Assembly: GCA_963691815.1 (NCBI GenBank)
Contig: OY829645.1
Span: 1,302,001 to 1,366,000, forward strand
Source: Echiichthys vipera
Lineage: Eukaryota > Chordata > Actinopteri > Perciformes > Trachinidae
Direction: 5' to 3'
Length of the DNA stretch: 64,000 nt
In this document: positions 42,436 through 52,839 of the stretch, one piece after another
Numbering within the stretch: position 1 is the first letter of the stretch
Layout of the letters: each line of letters starts with the position of its first letter
The notes under the pieces: generated by a model
The model's database searches: none
Seen by the model: only the letters and a program-made list of their open reading frames with translations
What the model was told of the DNA's origin: nothing
Translations under genes and position numbers: made by a program

Positions 42436-42625
42436 ATGCATCAAAAATTTGGTGCAGATTTGAAAATGTTTGTTGAAATTACAGCAACCTCCTGTTTCTT
42501 AACTTTGGTGCCAAGCCTCGCCCACACGTTGCGGTTCAAAATGGCTGACTTCCTGTTGAGTTTACGATATGGCTCCAGTGGATTTTTTGTTTGTCTTGAA
42601 TAGTTCTACATGCCTACCAATTTTG
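42436..42625 (+). repeat. GGGGGCGCTATG repeat family, continuation after the Penelope element
   Basis: TTTGGTGCAGATTTGAAAATG, AGCAACCTCCTGTTTCTTAAC and AAAATGGCTGACTTCCTGTT in array order; ends where BEL/Pao integrase sequence begins. Confidence 0.7.
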
Positions 42626-42629
42626 TCAC

Positions 42630-44211
42630 CTTCTATTCCAACACTGCTTAACGCTCTCTTGAGTACATGGACAGCGGCCTCAGCTGTCCCATTTTGGTGG
42701 GGAGAGTCCGCTTGGTGAAACTCCCATATCCAGTCGGTTCCTGCATCCGCCGCTTCTTCTGAACTTGATTCTTGTCGATGCTACTTAGGAAGTCATAAAG
42801 GTCCTTTAATACTGGCCTAGCACCCACAAAGTGTGTCCCCTGATCCGACCGGACATTTCTTGAGTGACCCCTGAGAGCCGTGAAGCGATGGTATGTTTTC
42901 AGGAATCCTTCCGTCGACAGATCTTCCACAATATCAGCATGTACTACTCTAGCAGCCGTACAGCTGAACACCACACCCCAGACTTTCATCTTTGTTCTTC
43001 GTCTTATAGTATCTTTAACAACATAGGGGCTGAAAAGGTCCAATGCCGTAAACTCAAAGGGCGCAGCTGGTTCACTTTGTTCGAGGGAGAGCTCACTCAT
43101 CACCTGTTTGCACATTCTCGCTTTGGTCTTTCGACAGTGCATGCAGAAGTCAATGACATTTCTGGCAATCCTGGGTCCCAGCACCACCCACGCTTTAGAC
43201 CTCATCCGGAGGAGTGTGCCAGCAACACCCTCGTGGTTAGCTTCATGGGCCTCTCTTGTGAGAAGAGTGCTGACCCACGCATTGTAGGGGACAAGGGGCA
43301 CGCCGGTCTCGCCCTGGGTAATGGCCTTGACCCTACCATGACATCTCAGGAGCCCTGAAGCTACGTCTCTGCTGACAATGAGTCTATTTAGCGTAGTCAA
43401 AGGAAACGTTACTCCTTTCTGGGCAGCTAAGCACAAGTCTTGGAATGCAGGAACTGGGGACCTTTCTGCCACACAGAGTTTTCCCAGCAGTTCAGGAGAG
43501 CACCCTCCTGTGACTAGATCAGAGATGTTGACCTCCCCAGGTATCCACCACCAGTCTGTTACGGGTCTAGCCTTTTGAATCTCTCCGACTAAGGTTGCAA
43601 AGAATGTCTGGAATCCGTAGCTGTCTCTCTGGATGGCTCCTAGCACCGTCTGACTGTCAAAGAAGTGATACCACTTTCCACATCCAATCGTCCATGCTTC
43701 AATACGTAACCCTTTAGTCGTGTGGCAAAGACAGCCTTGCAGACTTCAGCCTTGACTGCGTCACCTTTGTAGTCGAGGGGGGTTAACTTGGCCCTTGACT
43801 CTACCAGCCAGGTGACCACACCATATGGCGTCTCCAATCGCAACTACAGTACAGCGCCATAGGACTCAGAGCTCCCGTCAGAAACGTAATTCCCCAGGGT
43901 TTACCCCTCCAGCCGGAGGGTGTGAGGCTTATGTGGAACTTGATACTACTCAGACGAGCGTACTCATTGAACAGTTCAACTGCCTTTCCCCTGAGCTCTT
44001 CAGACAGAGGTTCATCCCAGGTGTCCTTAGTCAGCTTGCCAGCTTCCTGGAAGGCTCTTCTCACAAGGATCACTCCTATCTGTTTCACTGGCGTCACTAG
44101 ACCGATCGGGTCATACAGCCCGGCGATCTGGCTCAGTAGAACATGACGAGTCAGTGGGTTTGGTGTCTTTACCTCTACTTCTTCTTCAGTGAGGTCAATC
44201 TCAGTTCTCAT
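42630..44211 (-). pseudogene. pol: BEL/Pao pol: RT end, RNase H and integrase
   Basis: Frame 44211-43801 shows PLTRHVLLSQIAGLYDPIGL, the Pao/A17-type RT to RNase H linker. The RNase H portion (43843-43640) is damaged. Frame 43646-42648 has WWWIPGEVNISDLVTGGCSP, zinc residues HEANHEGVAG and CMHCRKTKARMC, ALDLFSPYVV (first Asp) and NVRSDQGTHFVGA (second Asp). A late frameshift puts the catalytic Glu block NGTAEAAVHVLKRAL in another frame near 42660. Integrase ends at 42626, so the C-terminus is missing. Confidence 0.85.
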
Positions 44212-44259
44212 CTTCTTCTTCCCTTAGTTCTGTCTCGTTCCTCTTCATAACCTCATTTT

Positions 44260-44620
44260 CATGTTGGCATGTCCACTCATACATTAGTCACTCCTTGTAC
44301 TCTCTCAACGATAAAAGGACGATTTGTCCTTCCCATACGGCCTCTCCAAGTGTACACAGCCTCTCTGAGTTCATTGAGTTTCCTATCCAGTTTACCACGT
44401 TCAACTCCTTGCTGCGCCCATGGCACTACTTTACCTTCCCCGAGCACCCCAGTCCGATCAAAAGCAGCATTGAACTGTGTTACAAGAATGTGGACCACAG
44501 TATTTCCATAATCGTGCTCTCGGTTTTAAGGAACCTTTGCTCACTGGCGTCCCGCAACTCACTGTTGTCACTTGTAGGGTCTATCTGGCTCTGTGCGTCA
44601 ATATACTCATTACTGATATC
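44260..44620 (-). pseudogene. gag: BEL/Pao gag, piece left of Gypsy 3
   Basis: Minus frames contain DISNEYIDAQSQIDPTSDN and a Leu/Glu-rich coiled-coil-like stretch. It continues the BEL gag reading from 49348 (KLHDISNEY when read across the insertion). No capsid or protease domain is recognisable. Confidence 0.55.
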
Positions 44621-44625
44621 GTGGA

Positions 44626-44805
44626 TGTAGTGTTTAAAAGGATCTATTTCTTTAGGTGTAATCACTCCCCATGTACATTGTTTTCCCTATTGGTGGTTCG
44701 GCATGCGCAGTGATATTCTGTTCTACATTAAAAAGTAAACTGAGTGAACTTCATCTCCGTTTGAGAATTATACTTTTATAATTATGTAGTCGTAAAGACA
44801 CGACA
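44626..44805 (+). repeat. 5' LTR of Gypsy 3
   Basis: 180 bp, TGTAGTGTTT...ACACGACA. It differs from the 3' LTR at three bases (AGGTG/AGCTG, TCGGC/TCGCC, GTCGT/GTTGT). Confidence 0.95.
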
Positions 44806-44808
44806 AAT

Positions 44809-44826
44809 TGGCGACGAGTATTCTAC
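44809..44826 (+). promoter_or_regulatory. Primer binding site of Gypsy 3
   Basis: TGGCGACGAGTATTCTAC begins three bases after the LTR. The first ten bases match the tRNA-Ser-GCU end used by the ERV-like elements in this window; the rest does not. Confidence 0.6.
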
Positions 44827-45002
44827 GAACCTAACGTGCAAATGGAGCCGACTGTATGGAATGACAAGTCAACCGGAGGAAAGGAGAGAAAGCAAGAGCA
44901 GCAGCACTAACGGAGGGGAAATGTGGATGCGTGAGTAACGTGCATAGTACACAGTAAGCTACGCAACTAAACAAGCTAAAGAGGTTCATCTGCAGACTGA
45001 CA

Positions 45003-45542
45003 ATGGCTTTCGTTGGAAAAGTAGACGATTTTGACAGCGCAAATGAAGACTGGGATGCTTACATAGAGAGAGTGGAACTGTACTGTGATGCTAATGACGT
45101 GGAGGATGAGAAAAAAGTCTCCGTGCTCCTCAGTCTAATGGGAGCTAAAACATACAATCTCCTACGCAACCTAGTTAGCCCTGATAAACCGTCTAGCAAG
45201 AAATTCGACGAAATTAATCAGATTTTGAGAAACCACTTGAACCCTAAACCTCTGGTGATAGCTGAACGATTCAGATTCCATAAAAGAAATCAGGCAAAGG
45301 ATGAAAGCATTTCTGATTACATGGCTGAATTACGAAAACTTTCTCAATACTGTGACTTCAAGGAGGGTCTTTCTGATGCATTAAGGGACAGGCTAGTATG
45401 TGGCATGCATTGCTCAAGCACACAGAAGAGGCTACTGTCAGAAAAGGACTTGGCATTAGATAAAGCACTCACTATATCTATCTCAATGGAAACTGCAGCT
45501 AAGGATGCTTCAGAACTACAAACGAAAAGTATTGAAACTTAA
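45003..45542 (+). pseudogene. gag: Gypsy 3 gag, capsid part
   Basis: MAFVGKVDDFDSANEDWDAY starts a 179-residue helical gag with the capsid-type segment WDAYIERVELY and RFRFHKRNQAKDESISDYM. It ends in TAA at 45540-45542, directly followed in the same frame by the nucleocapsid ATG (45543). In related elements gag is continuous here, so the TAA is probably a nonsense mutation, although readthrough cannot be excluded. Confidence 0.8.
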
Positions 45543-46262
45543 ATGCATAAGATGTCATTCAACAATGTGAAAAAGCAAAAATGCTACAGATGTGGAAAAA
45601 CCTCCCATGATGCAAATGACTGTTGGTTCAAAGAAAAGACCTGCAGAAAATGTAATAGACAAGGCCACATAGAAAGAGCGTGCAAAACAGATAAGAAGCA
45701 CAGCCAAAAAGACAAATATGACAAAAACAAAAGTTTCAAGCGTAAAGCAAAACATGTACACAAAGTGACAGAATGTGAAAACTCAGACAGCACTGAAACT
45801 GATGGAAATGACCTGTCATGTCTAGAACTGCATAGCATAACCGAATCAGATAGGAAAATAATATGGATAGCAACGGAAGTGTCTGGAGTAAAGCTGAAAA
45901 TGGAGCTGGACACAGGCTCTGCTTTGTCTGTAATATCTGAAGCGAACTATAAAAGACTGTTTTCCAAGCTACCATTAGAAAAGACCTCAGTGATGTTAAA
46001 GACATACACTGGCGAAAAGGTGTCTCCTAAAGGAAAACTGCAAGTGGATGTGACTTATAGTGACAAAACACACCAGTTGGAGCTCTATGTACTGAAAAGT
46101 GGAGGACCAGCTCTTTTTGGACATGAGTGGTTAAGAAAAATCCAGCTTGATTGGCATACAATAAAAGCTCTCAACATATCACCAGGCCTGAAGAGTTCCA
46201 CATGTAGCTCTAATCAAAGGATTTCACAGCTCCTAAAAGATCAAAAGGCATTGGCAAACTGA
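45543..46262 (+). pseudogene. gag-pro: Gypsy 3 nucleocapsid and protease
   Basis: 239 codons in frame with the preceding ORF. It has two CCHC knuckles, CYRCGKTSHDANDC and CRKCNRQGHIERAC, a Lys-rich linker, then the retropepsin motif LDTGSALSVI at about residue 121, and FGHEWLRKIQLDW near the protease end. It stops at TGA (46260-46262) because of a small deletion and frameshift before RT. Confidence 0.85.
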
Positions 46263-46285
46263 AACACATAAAAGCAAAAATTGAA

Positions 46286-48943
46286 TTGGACGACAATGCA
46301 ACACCAAGGTTTCACAAGGCGCGTCCAGTGCCGTACGCACTGCGTCCGAAAATAGATGCTGAACTTCAGAATCTGGAGACTTCTGGCATTCTTTCTAAAG
46401 TTGATTGGAGTGACTGGGCTACGCCAATCGTTCCAGTTATCAAGAAAGGGAAAAGTGGAGGTGTTCGCATATGCTGGGATTTCAAAGTGAGCATTAACCC
46501 GGTGCTGCGTACTGTGCAGTATCCCCTGCCACGAATTGAAGACATTTTCTCCTCATTAGCTGGAGGGGAGAAGTTTTCAAAAATTGATTTGTCACAAGCC
46601 TATCTCCAAATGGAGGTGGAGGAATCAAGTAGGAAGTTGTTAACTATCAACACAGGACATACAGGACTGTACCAGTATAATCGGCTTGTGTTTGGCGTCG
46701 CATCAGCACCAGCCATTTGGCAAAGAGCAATGGATCAAGTGCTTCAAGATATACCGAGAACACAGTGTTATCTTGACGATATAATTGTGACAGGAAAGAA
46801 TGACAAAGAACATCTTGAAAACCTCAGCAAGGTGCTCACAAGGCTTAGTGAGTATGGCCTACGAGCAAAGAGAGAGAAATGTGAGTTTTTCAAGAGTGAA
46901 ATATCATATTGTGGCCACGTCATTGACAAACTTGGCTTACACAAATCCCAAGAGAAAGTCGAAGCAGTACTTAAAGCCCCTAGACCAGAAAACATGTCAC
47001 AGCTTAGATCGTACCTGGGCCTAGTAAACTATTACCACAAGTTTCTTCCAAACCTGGCTTCAGTGCTGCATCCACTGAACACCCTGCTACAGGTAGGAAC
47101 CAAATGGGAATGGTCAGAAAGAATTGAGAAAGCATTCCAAGAAACAAAAAGACTGATCACCTCTGATGCACTACTTACCCATTATGATCCATCACGCCCC
47201 ATCCGCCTTGCATGCGATGCATCCCCGTATGGCATTGGCGCCGTGTTGTCACACAGTATGGATGATGGATCTGAGCGTCCAATTGCATTCGCTTCAAGGT
47301 CTCTGACGAGCGCTGAACGCAACTATGCACAGATCGACAGAGAGGCCCTCAGCCTTGTGTGGGGCATAAAGAAGTTCCACCACAACCTCTATGGCCAGCG
47401 GTTCACATTAGTGACAGACCACCAGCCCCTTGTATCTATCTTCAACCCCAGGAAAGGAATCCCTGTGATGTCAGCCACCCGACTACAACGGTTGGCACTG
47501 TTTTTGGGAGCTCAGTCCTATGACATTGAGTTCAAGGGGACAAAGCAACACTGTAATGCTGATGGTTTGTCACGCCTCCCGCTACAGACAACTGAGGAAG
47601 AAAGGTCAACATCTCGAGATCCAGCAGAAGTGTTCCATACAGCACTGGTGGACCAGTTACCAGTAACGAATGCTGAGATTCAGAGAGAAACACGGAATGA
47701 TCCAACGCTGTCAAAAGTGTATGACATCACGGTGCAAGGCTGGCCAGCCCACGGAAATGCCATGTTTCATGAGTTTTCTGTGAGACGTGATCAACTCTCC
47801 GTTTGCCAGGGAACTCTGATGTGTGGATCACGTGTGGTGGTGCCTTCAAAGCTTCGCACTAGAGTGTTGGAGAACCTACATGAAGGTCACCTGGGTACAG
47901 TTAAAATGAAAAGTCTCGCCCGTAGTTACGTATGGTGGCCAGGGATCGATAAACAAATTGAAGATATCACCAAAACCTGTTCGGGATGCCACAACATTCA
48001 AAATGCACCCCCACAGGCACCTTTACACCCATGGGAGTGGCCATCTGCACCCTGGCAGAGAGTGCATATCAACTTTGCTGCGCCATTCATGAACTCCATG
48101 TTCCTCATTGCTGTGGAGGCCCACTCAAAATGGGCAGAGGTTATACCAATGAAATCTACAACCTCAGAAAAGACTATTTCTGTACTGAGGAACATCTTTT
48201 CCAGGAATGGTCTCCCTGAGCAAATTGTGATTGATAATGGTCCGCAGTATACTTCAGATGAGTTCAGGCTTTTTATGAAGAAGAATGGCATTAAACACTT
48301 CAAGTCAGCGCCACACCATCCAGCAACGAACGGACTAGCAGAACGGTTCGTCCAAACCTTTAAGAAGTCCATTAAAGCAATGGAAAAGGAGAACATCTCT
48401 CTTCAGCATAAGGTGGATAACTTCCTTTTTGTGTACCGTAACTCTGTTCATGCAACAACTAATCAAGCCCCGGCAATCCTCTTTATGAACAGACACCTGA
48501 GATCTCGCATTGACCTCCTGAAACCCAACTTACGGAGGGAAGTGCAGAATAAACAGTTCAAAACAATGTCAAGTCAGTCTGCAAGGAGTTTTGATGTCGG
48601 ACAGCAAGTTTTGGCACGGGACTATCGTGAAAACAAGTGGACACCTGGGCGGATAGTCACGAAGAATGGACCACTGATGTACGAGGTGGACATTGGAGAA
48701 CATACATGGAGACGTCATGTTGATCAGCTATTGAACGCTCAGCCAAACAACACCACTGAGCAGCCTGAATCCAACAACCCCGATACGGTGTGTTTGTCAA
48801 ACCCATCTCCCACACCTGATCATGACACCCCCAGTACTGCGACACCTACAAAAAGAAATGTGCCTCCTGAAGAAAGCACTCCACAGATTCCAAGACATTA
48901 CCCTGACAGAATAAGGGAGCCACCTAAGACACTGGACATATAA
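46286..48943 (+). CDS. pol: Gypsy 3 pol: RT, RNase H, integrase
   Basis: Open for 885 codons; I see no internal ATG better placed at the start because the gene is cut off from protease by a frameshift. RT: ARPVPYALRPKIDAEL, FSKIDLSQAYLQMEV, LVFGVASAPAIWQRAM, YLDDIIVTGK. RNase H: LACDASPYGIGAVLSH, YAQIDREALSLVWGIKKF, VTDHQPLVSIF. Integrase: HLGTVKMKSLARSYVWWPG with CSGCHNIQ, then WQRVHINFAAPF, where the first catalytic Asp is Asn (residue 596), IDNGPQY and NGLAERFVQTFK. The C-terminus has a Pro/Thr-rich tail and no chromodomain. Confidence 0.92.
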   Translation: MDDNATPRFHKARPVPYALRPKIDAELQNLETSGILSKVDWSDWATPIVPVIKKGKSGGVRICWDFKVSINPVLRTVQYPLPRIEDIFSSLAGGEKFSKIDLSQAYLQMEVEESSRKLLTINTGHTGLYQYNRLVFGVASAPAIWQRAMDQVLQDIPRTQCYLDDIIVTGKNDKEHLENLSKVLTRLSEYGLRAKREKCEFFKSEISYCGHVIDKLGLHKSQEKVEAVLKAPRPENMSQLRSYLGLVNYYHKFLPNLASVLHPLNTLLQVGTKWEWSERIEKAFQETKRLITSDALLTHYDPSRPIRLACDASPYGIGAVLSHSMDDGSERPIAFASRSLTSAERNYAQIDREALSLVWGIKKFHHNLYGQRFTLVTDHQPLVSIFNPRKGIPVMSATRLQRLALFLGAQSYDIEFKGTKQHCNADGLSRLPLQTTEEERSTSRDPAEVFHTALVDQLPVTNAEIQRETRNDPTLSKVYDITVQGWPAHGNAMFHEFSVRRDQLSVCQGTLMCGSRVVVPSKLRTRVLENLHEGHLGTVKMKSLARSYVWWPGIDKQIEDITKTCSGCHNIQNAPPQAPLHPWEWPSAPWQRVHINFAAPFMNSMFLIAVEAHSKWAEVIPMKSTTSEKTISVLRNIFSRNGLPEQIVIDNGPQYTSDEFRLFMKKNGIKHFKSAPHHPATNGLAERFVQTFKKSIKAMEKENISLQHKVDNFLFVYRNSVHATTNQAPAILFMNRHLRSRIDLLKPNLRREVQNKQFKTMSSQSARSFDVGQQVLARDYRENKWTPGRIVTKNGPLMYEVDIGEHTWRRHVDQLLNAQPNNTTEQPESNNPDTVCLSNPSPTPDHDTPSTATPTKRNVPPEESTPQIPRHYPDRIREPPKTLDI

Positions 48944-48990
48944 TGAACTGTCTTAGTTACAAGTGGCTATAACAAAGTTATGGACTGAAC

Positions 48991-48994
<4 letters not shown>

Positions 48995-49022
<28 letters not shown>
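48995..49022 (+). repeat. A28 homopolymer
   Basis: 28 consecutive A bases between the pol stop and the poly-purine tract of Gypsy 3. Confidence 0.95.
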
Positions 49023-49026
<4 letters not shown>

Positions 49027-49150
49027 ATTGTTGAAATTGTTGATGCACTGATATTGATCTGCAAGGCAGACTGTTTTGATATTTGTTGTATTGAAATGTG
49101 TCACAAAACTGAGTATGTTACTATATGCTTAGATATGGAGCACAAATCTA

Positions 49151-49162
49151 AAAGGGGAGGAG
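49151..49162 (+). promoter_or_regulatory. Poly-purine tract of Gypsy 3
   Basis: AAAAGGGGAGGAG directly precedes the 3' LTR. Confidence 0.8.
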
Positions 49163-49342
49163 TGTAGTGTTTAAAAGGATCTATTTCTTTAGCTGTAATC
49201 ACTCCCCATGTACATTGTTTTCCCTATTGGTGGTTCGCCATGCGCAGTGATATTCTGTTCTACATTAAAAAGTAAACTGAGTGAACTTCATCTCCGTTTG
49301 AGAATTATACTTTTATAATTATGTAGTTGTAAAGACACGACA
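49163..49342 (+). repeat. 3' LTR of Gypsy 3
   Basis: 180 bp, same ends as the 5' LTR, followed by the GTGGA duplication. Confidence 0.95.
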
Positions 49343-49347
49343 GTGGA

Positions 49348-49503
49348 GTTTGTTATAATCATCCTTCAGTCTCGCTAAGTCTTCTGACAACCCAATTTCA
49401 TGTAAGCACTAACATCAAGGTGATTTGCTCGTGTTGTAAAGTTCCGTTATGCCTTTGAGCGTCTCAGCTTTAAGCTCTCTAAATCTGGCATGTCATCTGC
49501 CAT
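49348..49503 (-). pseudogene. gag: BEL/Pao gag start, piece right of Gypsy 3
   Basis: ATG at 49503 (MADDMPDLESLKLRRSKA) then a frameshift to a frame with RANHLDVSAYMKLG and LKDDYNKLH, typical of BEL gag starts. It is cut by Gypsy 3 at 49347. Confidence 0.6.
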
Positions 49504-50348
49504 TTTGTCCTCTCTACTGTGAACAGAGTAACTAGAATCAACTCGCCCAAAAGACGCGTGAAATGAATGGTTTGCTCATGAACGATTCGTTCACGGTTGG
49601 TTCACGGTTGGTTCACGGTTGGTTCACAGTTGGTCCATTTGAACACTTCATTCATGGTTGGTTCATGGCGGAACAAAACACCTGACCTTTGCCGGCTGCT
49701 ATAGCTGGTAGCGGTGTTATATACAAAGACGCTTTATCAGCCCTGCAGCTTTTATATTGATCACACAGCCTTACTCACTGTTGTGGAAGTTATTCAGCCC
49801 TTTAACAGCCCCGTTGGCTCTTGGTTTCAGCTCCTCCGTTGTGGTGGCGTTATTGGCGGCCACTTCCTTCCTAGACTCCGGGTCTCCGGTCCCGGCAATG
49901 GCTATCCTCCGCTCGGGGTCCGTGTACTCTTTGGCACGGCTCTGACAGCGGTTTACAACTGTCCAGTTCTTTACTAAGCTGCTATAGCTCAATAAACTCC
50001 CCACTGGAAGGGTTCAGGACAAGTACGATGGATACAACTCGTGTCACTTTACAAACTTTTATTGCACTCACATAAGCATCCACACACTTGTGTGGACCGC
50101 TACACTGGCCTGTCAGCTTTTATATTAGTGACGTTAAGGAGTTGGATAACTACGTTAGTTAGGTTGTAAACCTGCAACAAACACAAACACAAAAACCAGA
50201 ATTAACTAATGATCATTTGATATCAATTCTTGATTTGAATTACTAGCAAAACTAGTTTATAGTCACTCAACGGCAAGGCGTACCAATCCTGACCATCACT
50301 TGAATGAAAATGAAACCTAAAGGCGAACCCCCTGCACACTGTGACAAA

Positions 50349-50978
50349 CTAAGCATTCACAGACACACAGTCTGACAACATACATTGTTTGATTCTCAAC
50401 TGTTGTAGGATACCTTTTGCAGTACAGTGATAGTCTAATGCTGGTGTTTTTGCTTTTGGGAGTTGTACTTTCAAATATTTCTCCCACTTCTGGAAATCTT
50501 GTGACACTAAGTTTGTGATGTTCCCCAGCCAATATACTTTAGCTCTTTCTGCTTGAACGGCCATTTGACCGTCAGGGGTCTTTTCTACTGAATTTTGCAT
50601 ATTTTTTGACATACACCAAATTGTCATTGTCATGTCATTGTTTAATTTACACAATGCATCTCTTCCAATCAAATTGACACGTGTTTGTTTCGCAACAAGA
50701 ATTGGGATTTTAATTTCATCATTTTCTATGGTTATTTTCACTGGAGCTGTCATTTGAATTAGCTGCTTTTGTCCCGAGAATCCTACTGTCTTAACAAATT
50801 TGTCTGACATGTGGAGGTGTGTCGCAAACTTTGGACCCACACATGTGTGAGTGGCTCCAGTGTCCACTAGCATTGGTACTTGTCTACGCTCAATTTGAAC
50901 CTGACGCATTGGTTCTTCATCAGCCTCCACCGCTAATACTGGAAACTGACCCTCCCCTTTAGGATTCTCTGGGCACCC
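50349..50978 (-). pseudogene. pro: ERV-D protease with fusion to integrase remnant
   Basis: Continues in frame past the gag TAG: ADEEPMRQVQIERRQVPML, active-site LVDTGATHTC and LIGRDALCKLNND (the GRDxL-type flap/helix of retropepsins). The frame stays open through PKAKTPALDYHC and joins AKGILQQLRIKQ, which belongs to integrase. This copy is cleaner than the protease at 8019-8632. The join is a deletion, so no working polyprotein follows. Confidence 0.85.
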
Positions 50979-52770
50979 CTAGTATCCAAAATTAGGTCTC
51001 CCCCAGGGGCCTAGCAGGTCTCTAGCTCCACGTTGCATTGTCCTGCCTCTGCCCCCTCTGAATGCATTGTTCTTTGGACATCGGTCTGCAAAATGACCGG
51101 GCATGCTGGACTCCCAGCATTCACCACTGGTTCGCTGTGGCCATTGTCGTCTGTTGGGACCTCCCCTTGAACGATATGAGTTTCCATATCCACCCCGTGC
51201 ATTGACAGCTACTGGCGCTGGTGTTAACGCTTGTGCAGGTGGCTGTGGGATCTGATTTTCTTGTATCTTCTGTACCACCATCACTTGTGACTTTTTGTTC
51301 TTTCCTTGCAGCTTGTTGAGTAGTAACTGTGTCAGTTTCTGCTGCAAAATTTTTTCAGCTTCCCCTTCCTTTTTTATGTCTTTACCATGTTTTTCTATTG
51401 CGTGTACCGCATTCTCCTGAAACTGTTGGTGTGACATTGATGTCAGCCCTACCACCTCTTCCAGCTTACTCTGGACTGGGGCTGGCATGGCCACTGGCGT
51501 TCCTGAACAATGTTATCAGCACTAGGCTGCTCTCAATCTCCTCCTCAGTTTCCTGCTTCCACCTTTTCCTCTGCCTTGTGATGTACGTGGCTGGGTTCTC
51601 AATCTCTGAGAGCAACTCCCCCTTGAGAGCCTTTGGATCAACTCTCGTGGGGTATTGTGTTTGAAAAGGTTCTCCATGCCGCCACCCCAAAACATCTTGC
51701 CCATATCGCTTTTAATGTCACAGAGGGCCAGCATTTTCCCCACAGTTTCCGCTTCAAATGCTCTTTTCATTTGCTGGCTCCTTCGTGAATGTCAGGCAGC
51801 CTTGAGACGAGACCTGCAATGTCGACCGTTGGCACATAATGCCCCTGAGTGCCCTTTATTAAAATTGGATACTGACCTGCCTCATATCTGTCTGGTTTAC
51901 GTATGTTTGGCCTGTATCTAAGTTCAAATTCTCTTGTCTGTGGTCTGTGTAAGGATTCCGGGGACCAGGGACTCAGATGCAGACAAGGGATTGGTGGAAA
52001 CAAGAGAATTTATTGAGCCAAACACAGATATGGCTTGAGGCAGTGCAGCGGTGGTGTCTGTGAAGGTTGGCGAGTCTCAGGGTCCAGGCTGGAGATTTGA
52101 GTCGTTTGGCGAGGCAGGCTTGGTTCAGGCTCTGGGCTGGTGTCTGTAGCGTACACAGGAAAAACAGAATTAGCAACTCGCTAAAAAAATAGGCTCACGA
52201 GTTGTCAGATGGCTGGCGTCTTCTCACTGGAGTTCATACAATGATCCGGCGGGGACTGGAAGGCTGCTCTTAGCATAAGTAGCCGGGGTGATTGCCGGTG
52301 ATAGGCAGCAGGTGTGTCAGCTGTCTCCTCAATGGGCTGCAGGTGTGACAGCTGTCTCCTCAGTAACCACGCCCTCCCCATCAGCAGCTACCAGAGGAGA
52401 GGGAGAGAAAAGAACACAGAGACAGACAAAAAAGCAAACCTGTGGGTCATGACAGTCTGCCTATTTTTGGTGGCTGGGGAACCTCTGGCCACTGTTCGGA
52501 TTCTCCATTTGTCTGTCTGTCCCGTGCTCTGTCATGGTATACATCTATGTCTTCTTTCAAGTCTTGTATTTAAGATTGATTCAATTCTCTGTGTAGGTCA
52601 GTGCCTGCAGTATCCAGGTTCAGCCAGTAGGACTGTCCTGCTTTGCTTGTATCTAGATCCTTGTAGCAGTCCAATATGGATGTCATTTTTCCCTGTGCTA
52701 CAGAATTTTGGAACCAAGCCTGATTGGCAATTAGCTTCTGTCGGAGTTTTGTCCATGTTGTTGCTGACAC
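50979..52770 (-). pseudogene. gag: ERV-D gag: matrix/capsid to nucleocapsid
   Basis: Pieces from right to left: TWTKLRQKLIANQAWFQNSV (matrix-like), a break by the solo LTR, REFELRYRPNIRKPDRYEAG and PTVDIAGLVSRLPDIHEGAS (capsid), RVDPKALKGELLSEIENPAT (capsid C-terminal region), then 51494-50979 with SKLEEVVGLTSMSHQQFQ and the knuckle region, where the usual first Cys pair reads CWESSMPGHFADRC, so the second Cys is lost. Two frameshifts lie around 51480-51770. It ends at TAG 50979-50981. Confidence 0.8.
51948..52454 (-). mobile_element. Solo LTR in ERV-D gag
   Basis: 507 bp; minus-strand start TGTCATGACCCACAGG, end GGAATCCTTACA, an AATAAA signal (CTCAATAAATTC) near the 3' end, and the perfect 5-bp duplication GTCTG (51943-51947 and 52455-52459). 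The terminal TGT...ACA and 5-bp duplication fit a Gypsy-type LTR. Gag reads on either side. Confidence 0.85.
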
Positions 52771-52839
52771 CTAGTCTCTGTGTTATCACACTGTCGGGGG
52801 ACCTGGCCTGCGAGTCCTGAGCTGCACTTATCCCATTCA

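Larger units (their letters stand above)
44626..49342 (+). mobile_element. Full-length Gypsy/Ty3 retrotransposon (Gypsy 3)
   Basis: 4717 bp, bounded by identical-length LTRs and a perfect 5-bp duplication GTGGA (44621-44625 and 49343-49347). Order: 5' LTR, primer site, gag, protease, RT, RNase H, integrase, poly-purine tract, 3' LTR. The LTRs differ at 3 of 180 positions by my reading, so it is young. It carries one in-frame stop, one frameshift and an integrase active-site change, so it looks inactive. Confidence 0.95.
42626..50344 (-). mobile_element. BEL/Pao retrotransposon, split by a Gypsy element
   Basis: Minus strand. Gag start at 49503 with the coding sequence running to 49348, then continuing at 44620 on the other side of Gypsy 3. 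Pol (RT end to integrase) occupies 44211-42630. The 3' part of integrase and the 3' LTR are absent. The stretch 49504-50344 should hold leader and 5' LTR; its right edge could be at TGTCACAG (minus, about 50344), but I cannot prove the LTR boundaries. An 11-bp unit TTCACGGTTGG is repeated four times at 49590-49633. Confidence 0.75.
50346..52830 (-). mobile_element. Gamma-type ERV, internally deleted (ERV-D)
   Basis: Minus-strand relative of the 7.5-kb ERV: gag (about 52770-50979) and protease (50978-50430), then an abrupt join to integrase sequence (AKGILQQLRIKQ) that in the other copy lies about 2.8 kb further on. RT, RNase H, most of integrase and env are missing. A solo LTR (51948-52454) interrupts gag. 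It abuts BEL leader sequence on the left and a Harbinger fragment on the right. Confidence 0.85.

Noticed and set aside
52314..52820. 168-codon plus-strand ORF
   Set aside because: It is antisense to ERV-D gag and crosses the edge of the solo LTR.
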